Below, piece by piece: positions 60,635-64,000 of a DNA stretch of 64,000 bases. Every line of letters starts with the position of its first letter. Positions within the stretch are counted from its first letter, which is position 1. The notes under the pieces are model-generated. The model did no database searches. It was not told the origin of the DNA and saw only the letters and a list, made by a program, of their open reading frames with translations. The position numbers and the translations under genes are program-made. Source of the DNA: Gammaproteobacteria bacterium UBA5078. Lineage in GTDB: Bacteria; Pseudomonadota; Gammaproteobacteria; Pseudomonadales; Pseudohongiellaceae. The DNA lies in the NCBI GenBank assembly GCA_002416505.1, contig DIAM01000021.1, positions 201,165 through 265,164 of the forward strand. The letters are read 5' to 3'.

Positions 60635-63073
60635 CTAGATTATTCGGGCATCGCTCACTAGGCGTTTACTGCGTTGAAGTTTGCTGGCTGGCGTGTTTTC
60701 GATCTCCAATAAGCCACTCGCGCTATGCGCGAGATCACGCCGCTCGCTGGGTGCGTCGTCGTATGCAGTGGTACGCATGCGCGGCACTCGGCCTAAGGCA
60801 GTGATGGCTTGTTCGATTTGCGCAGGAGGCCACTCCTGTCCATAAGAGGCACCCGCCGCACGCGTAATGCTCTCGTTCATAAGGCTGCCTCCCAAGTCGT
60901 TACAACCTGCGTTCAGACACGCGGCCACGCCATCGCGGCCCATCTTTACCCAGGAAGCTTGAATATTGTCGATACGGCCATGGAAGACTAGGCGCGCGAC
61001 GGCATGCATTAACAAGGCCTCGCGAAAACTCGGTCCGCGGCGCGACTTTCCCTTGAGATACAGTGGCGCTTCCATGTGCACATAGGGCAGGGGCACGAAT
61101 TCGGTGAAGCCACCCGTCCGCTCTTGTAGGTCGCGAACCCGTATTAGATGGCGCGCCCAATGCAACGGCGTCTCGATGTGCCCATACATAATGGTTGCGG
61201 TTGTCTTAAACCCTATCTTGTGGGCACTCTCCATCACCTGCAGCCATTCATCGGTGCGCAGCTTGTCGGGACACAGGTCTGCGCGCACTTCATCGTCTAG
61301 AATCTCTGCCGCTGTACCGGGAAGAGTATTCAAACCAGCCAATTTGAGTTGTTTCAAGAATTCTTCGAGACTAATGCCGAGCGTAGCGGCGCCCTGCCAG
61401 ACTTCCAACGGCGAGAATGCATGGATGTGCATCTGTGGGGTAGCCTGTCGTACCGTATGCAATATATCGAGATAGGTCTGCCCGGTGTAGTCAGGGTGAA
61501 TCCCCCCCTGCATGCAGACTTCCGTCGCTCCGCGATCCCACGCCTCGGTGCAGCGGCGCGCCATCTCTTCCGCACTTATGTCATAGGGTTTACCACGCAG
61601 ATTTTCACTGTGCTTACCCTTGGAGAATGCGCAGAACTGGCACTTGAAATAACAGACATTGGTGTAGTTGATGTTGCGGTTAACAACATAGCTGACGGTG
61701 TTACCGTTGACCGCTTGGCGTAGGGCATTGGCACGCTGTGCGATGTAGGCAAAATCTTGTCCGCGCGCCGCGAACAGCCGCGCGATCTGTTTCTCGTCGA
61801 CGCGCTGCTTCGCCTCACACTGCGCCACAATCTCGAGCACGTCAGGGGAAACAGCTTCTACCGCCACCGCTTGCTTGAGCAGCCTCGCTTCGATCTCGGG
61901 CAACTGCATGCTCTCACCGGGCATCCAGCTGTCGCGTCGAGCGTAGCCCATGCCGTCTATTTGTCTTAGCACCGCGCTGCGCACATTCTCATCGAGCCAG
62001 CGTTGCGGCTCACGAGCGTAACTAGGGTAAATGGTCAGGCGTTGTTCTAAGAACTTACCCGCCGCTGCGGTCTCACGCGCTAATAAATCTAGGTGTGGCC
62101 ACGGCGCCTCGGGATTGACGTGATCTGGCGTTAATGGCGACACGCCACCCCAGTCGTCGATGCCGGCGGCAATCAGCTGCGGTAGGACACCGGGGCTCAG
62201 ATTAGGCGGCGCTTGTATGTTCATCTGTGCACCGAAAATTAGGCGCGCAACCGCGATAGTCCAGAGCAACTCGTTCAGATCAGGCTCTGGGGACTGCGCC
62301 ATTTTTGTGCCGGCTTTAGCGCGAAAATTCTGCACAATAATTTCTTGGATATGCCCATAACGGGCATGGATCGCACGAATCGCGAGAAGGGATTCGATGC
62401 GCTCCAACCGAGTCTCCCCGATGCCAATCAGAATACCGGAAGTGAATGGCACGTTCGCCTGGCCCGCCAGCTCTAGAGTCTCGAGGCGTACCTTTGGATC
62501 TTTATCGGGCGAGCCATAATGTGGCATGCCTTTCTCACATAGGCGCGAGGAGGCCGATTCCAACATGATTCCCATCGACGCGCTTACCGGACGCAGCATC
62601 GCGATTTCAGCGGCACTCATGCAGCCGGCATTGATATGCGGCAACATGCCCGTCTCTAGCAGAACCCGGCGCGCCACTTCGCGCACATAATCGAGTGTCG
62701 AGGCGAAGCCCATCTCTTGCAATGCATTGCGAGCAGCGCTGTAGCGCAGCTCCGGCTTTTCTCCCAGAGTAAAGAGCGCCTCTTGGCACCCCATAGCGGC
62801 GCCTTGCCGACAAAGTTCTATGACTTCATCGACGGGCATATAGGCCTGCTCGATGCGTTTGGGAGTTTTCGCGAAGGTACAGTAATGACAAACATCACGA
62901 CACAGTTGCGTTAGTGGGATAAACACCTTGCGTGAATAGGTGATGAGCTTGCCATGCTGCTCATCGCGCAGGCGCGAAGCCACTGCTGCTAACGCAGCAG
63001 TGTCATCGATTTCGGCTAGGGCTAAAGCTTCAGCGTCGCTGAGTGCTAGTCCCGTCAATAGTGCATTACTCAC
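60635..63073 (-). CDS. fbiC: 7,8-didemethyl-8-hydroxy-5-deazariboflavin (FO) synthase, fused CofG-CofH
   Basis: An 812-residue fusion that makes FO, the chromophore of coenzyme F420, from tyrosine and 5-amino-6-ribitylamino-uracil. The N-terminal half (CofG-like) has the radical-SAM cluster Cys58, Cys62, Cys65 (CRDVCHYC). The C-terminal half (CofH-like) has Cys474, Cys478, Cys481 (CYFKCQFC). Further motifs are FTLGEKPE, QNFRAKAGT, WGGVSPLTPDHVNPEAPWP, QGGIHPDY, EIFS-type AFSPLEVWQG and LGGSLMNESITRAAG. The GTG at 63073 has AAGGGG seven bases upstream. Length fits FbiC of Actinobacteria (about 850). It follows the NHL gene by 42 bases. Confidence 0.94.
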   Translation of the reverse strand: MSNALLTGLALSDAEALALAEIDDTAALAAVASRLRDEQHGKLITYSRKVFIPLTQLCRDVCHYCTFAKTPKRIEQAYMPVDEVIELCRQGAAMGCQEALFTLGEKPELRYSAARNALQEMGFASTLDYVREVARRVLLETGMLPHINAGCMSAAEIAMLRPVSASMGIMLESASSRLCEKGMPHYGSPDKDPKVRLETLELAGQANVPFTSGILIGIGETRLERIESLLAIRAIHARYGHIQEIIVQNFRAKAGTKMAQSPEPDLNELLWTIAVARLIFGAQMNIQAPPNLSPGVLPQLIAAGIDDWGGVSPLTPDHVNPEAPWPHLDLLARETAAAGKFLEQRLTIYPSYAREPQRWLDENVRSAVLRQIDGMGYARRDSWMPGESMQLPEIEARLLKQAVAVEAVSPDVLEIVAQCEAKQRVDEKQIARLFAARGQDFAYIAQRANALRQAVNGNTVSYVVNRNINYTNVCYFKCQFCAFSKGKHSENLRGKPYDISAEEMARRCTEAWDRGATEVCMQGGIHPDYTGQTYLDILHTVRQATPQMHIHAFSPLEVWQGAATLGISLEEFLKQLKLAGLNTLPGTAAEILDDEVRADLCPDKLRTDEWLQVMESAHKIGFKTTATIMYGHIETPLHWARHLIRVRDLQERTGGFTEFVPLPYVHMEAPLYLKGKSRRGPSFREALLMHAVARLVFHGRIDNIQASWVKMGRDGVAACLNAGCNDLGGSLMNESITRAAGASYGQEWPPAQIEQAITALGRVPRMRTTAYDDAPSERRDLAHSASGLLEIENTPASKLQRSKRLVSDARII

Positions 63074-63115
63074 GCGCTTGCCCCTTACAACAATATTAGG
63101 CCTTGTGAAAGAGAT

Positions 63116-64000
63116 CTAGCGTGGAACGTAAGGGCGCCCGATAATTAACGAGGGGTCCACACCAGGAATTGGTACTAACTTCTGTGGGCGTCCTGCCTGA
63201 TTGTCCGTACCATATAGATTGCCATCCACGTCTACTGACAATGAATGCATTTCAATCCACATATCGGGACCCTCAACCGGCAGATTAAACACATATGTCG
63301 AGTTACCTTCCAGATCGAACTTCACGATCTTCGGTGGCTGCAAATCTGTTACCCAAGCGGCGCTTTCGGTCACCGTGATATCCAGTGGCAAACCCAAGCC
63401 TTCCCACGTTTTTACATATTCGTATGTTGGGTATGAGCTAGAGCTATGGGCCGCAGTCTGCTTAAAGACTTTGACGTTGGCATTATCGCGGTCGAGCGCA
63501 TAGAGATGCTCATTAGGGCCGAGTGCGAGTGAGTGTACGGACGCAAACTGATGCGGCGCATCGCCCTCTTCGCCGAACTCGGAATGGTAACTGCCATCGG
63601 CATTGCGAACTACGATTCGCTTATTGGCACCAAGACCGTCTGCTATCAGAATTTTGCCATCGGGCAAGAAAGCGACGTCCTGTGGGAGATCGTAGTGAGT
63701 CTCATCTTTCGCGGCGACATTCTTCTCGCCCAGAGTCATGAGCAACTTATCCCCATCGTTTGAGAACACATAGATGATGTTGCCAGTCTCGTCCACGAGC
63801 CAGAGACGTTTCTCAGGATCATAGGGGCTGATGCGCAATTTGTGCGGGCCTGGACCATCGGTACCGGTGAACAGGTGATCCCAATGATCCCAAACCTCTA
63901 GCACATTGCCATCGCTGTCGATCACATAGATGCAGTTTTGCCAAACACGACCGCGGCCGCGCAAAACATTCCAGCCCATTGAGCCGGCGAAATTCGTGTA
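63116..64000 (-). CDS. NHL-repeat beta-propeller protein, 5' truncated by window edge
   Basis: The frame stays open to the right edge (residues YTNFAGS precede an in-frame ATG at 63979), so the true start is outside the window. About 290 residues are visible, ending YVPR. NHL-type repeats are clear: NCIYVIDSDGNVLEVWD, GPHKLRISPYDPEKRLWLVDETGNIIYVFSNDG, LPQDVAFLPDGKILIADGLGANKRIVV, HSLALGPNEHLYALDRDNANVKVF and HSLSVDVDGNLYGTDN. Related six-bladed propellers include peptidyl-alpha-hydroxyglycine lyase-like and secreted binding proteins; the activity is not assignable. It is upstream of fbiC on the same strand. Confidence 0.85.
   Translation of the reverse strand, partial: YTNFAGSMGWNVLRGRGRVWQNCIYVIDSDGNVLEVWDHWDHLFTGTDGPGPHKLRISPYDPEKRLWLVDETGNIIYVFSNDGDKLLMTLGEKNVAAKDETHYDLPQDVAFLPDGKILIADGLGANKRIVVRNADGSYHSEFGEEGDAPHQFASVHSLALGPNEHLYALDRDNANVKVFKQTAAHSSSSYPTYEYVKTWEGLGLPLDITVTESAAWVTDLQPPKIVKFDLEGNSTYVFNLPVEGPDMWIEMHSLSVDVDGNLYGTDNQAGRPQKLVPIPGVDPSLIIGRPYVPR

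Noticed and set aside
1..64000. CRISPR arrays, prophage regions and rRNA operons
   Set aside because: Nothing with regular spaced repeats, phage structural genes or rRNA sequence was recognised in the window.

Overview
The window looks like a chromosomal segment of a Gammaproteobacterium, probably a marine or oligotrophic lineage near Pseudomonadales/Cellvibrionales. This rests on gene content only: an rpsF-rpsR-(YybS-like)-rplI-dnaB-alr-radA block, rnr-rlmB, EarP with an EF-P that has Arg at position 32, RlmKL, RlmJ, RimK, and a primosomal DnaT-type gene pair. No phage genes, transposases, rRNA genes or CRISPR arrays are visible. One tRNA, tRNA-Leu(CAG), is present. Both edges cut a gene: an endonuclease/exonuclease/phosphatase protein at the left and an NHL-repeat protein at the right.

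Layout. 1-6.7 kb: partial EEP protein, two DnaT-type replication proteins, a DUF748 (AsmA-like) envelope protein and gap. 6.8-13.8 kb: three tandem, closely related exported PQQ-dependent dehydrogenases, each apparently monocistronic with its own terminator. 14.1-22.9 kb: rlmJ, a sodium:solute symporter, a small methyltransferase/VTT-protein/rlmKL run, two cupins, an ATP-grasp ligase and a 35-residue lysine-rich protein. 23-28 kb: earP-efp diverging from ppdK. 28.6-31.8 kb: a fourth, divergent PQQ dehydrogenase followed by two YceI-family proteins. This operon is bracketed by two copies of a structured intergenic repeat. 32-43 kb: an MdlAB-like ABC exporter, ornithine/lysine decarboxylase, a TcyP-like cystine symporter, DUF599, a YadGH-like ABC transporter and radA. 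42.6-51.4 kb: alr, dnaB, rplI, rpsR, rpsF, rlmB, rnr and tRNA-Leu. 51.5-64 kb: a lipoprotein, rimK plus an M14 desuccinylase-like gene, a PEBP protein, Slt lytic transglycosylase, phospholipid-related membrane proteins, an SDR, a fused FO synthase (FbiC; coenzyme F420 precursor) and the partial NHL protein.

How it fits together. Four PQQ enzymes point to periplasmic oxidation of alcohols or sugars feeding electrons to the respiratory chain. None carries a membrane or cytochrome domain. The fourth is co-transcribed with two YceI proteins, a family known to bind isoprenoid quinones, and the second of these has an inner-membrane-type lipoprotein signal, so a quinone-handling module is plausible. 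FbiC implies that the organism makes the deazaflavin FO and probably F420, which is uncommon in Gammaproteobacteria. The remaining genes are mostly core translation, replication, repair and envelope functions.

The most interesting items are the PQQ-YceI-YceI operon with its flanking repeats, the Asn that replaces the expected catalytic Asp in all three tandem PQQ enzymes, and the FbiC locus. All family assignments come from reading motifs; no database search was run.
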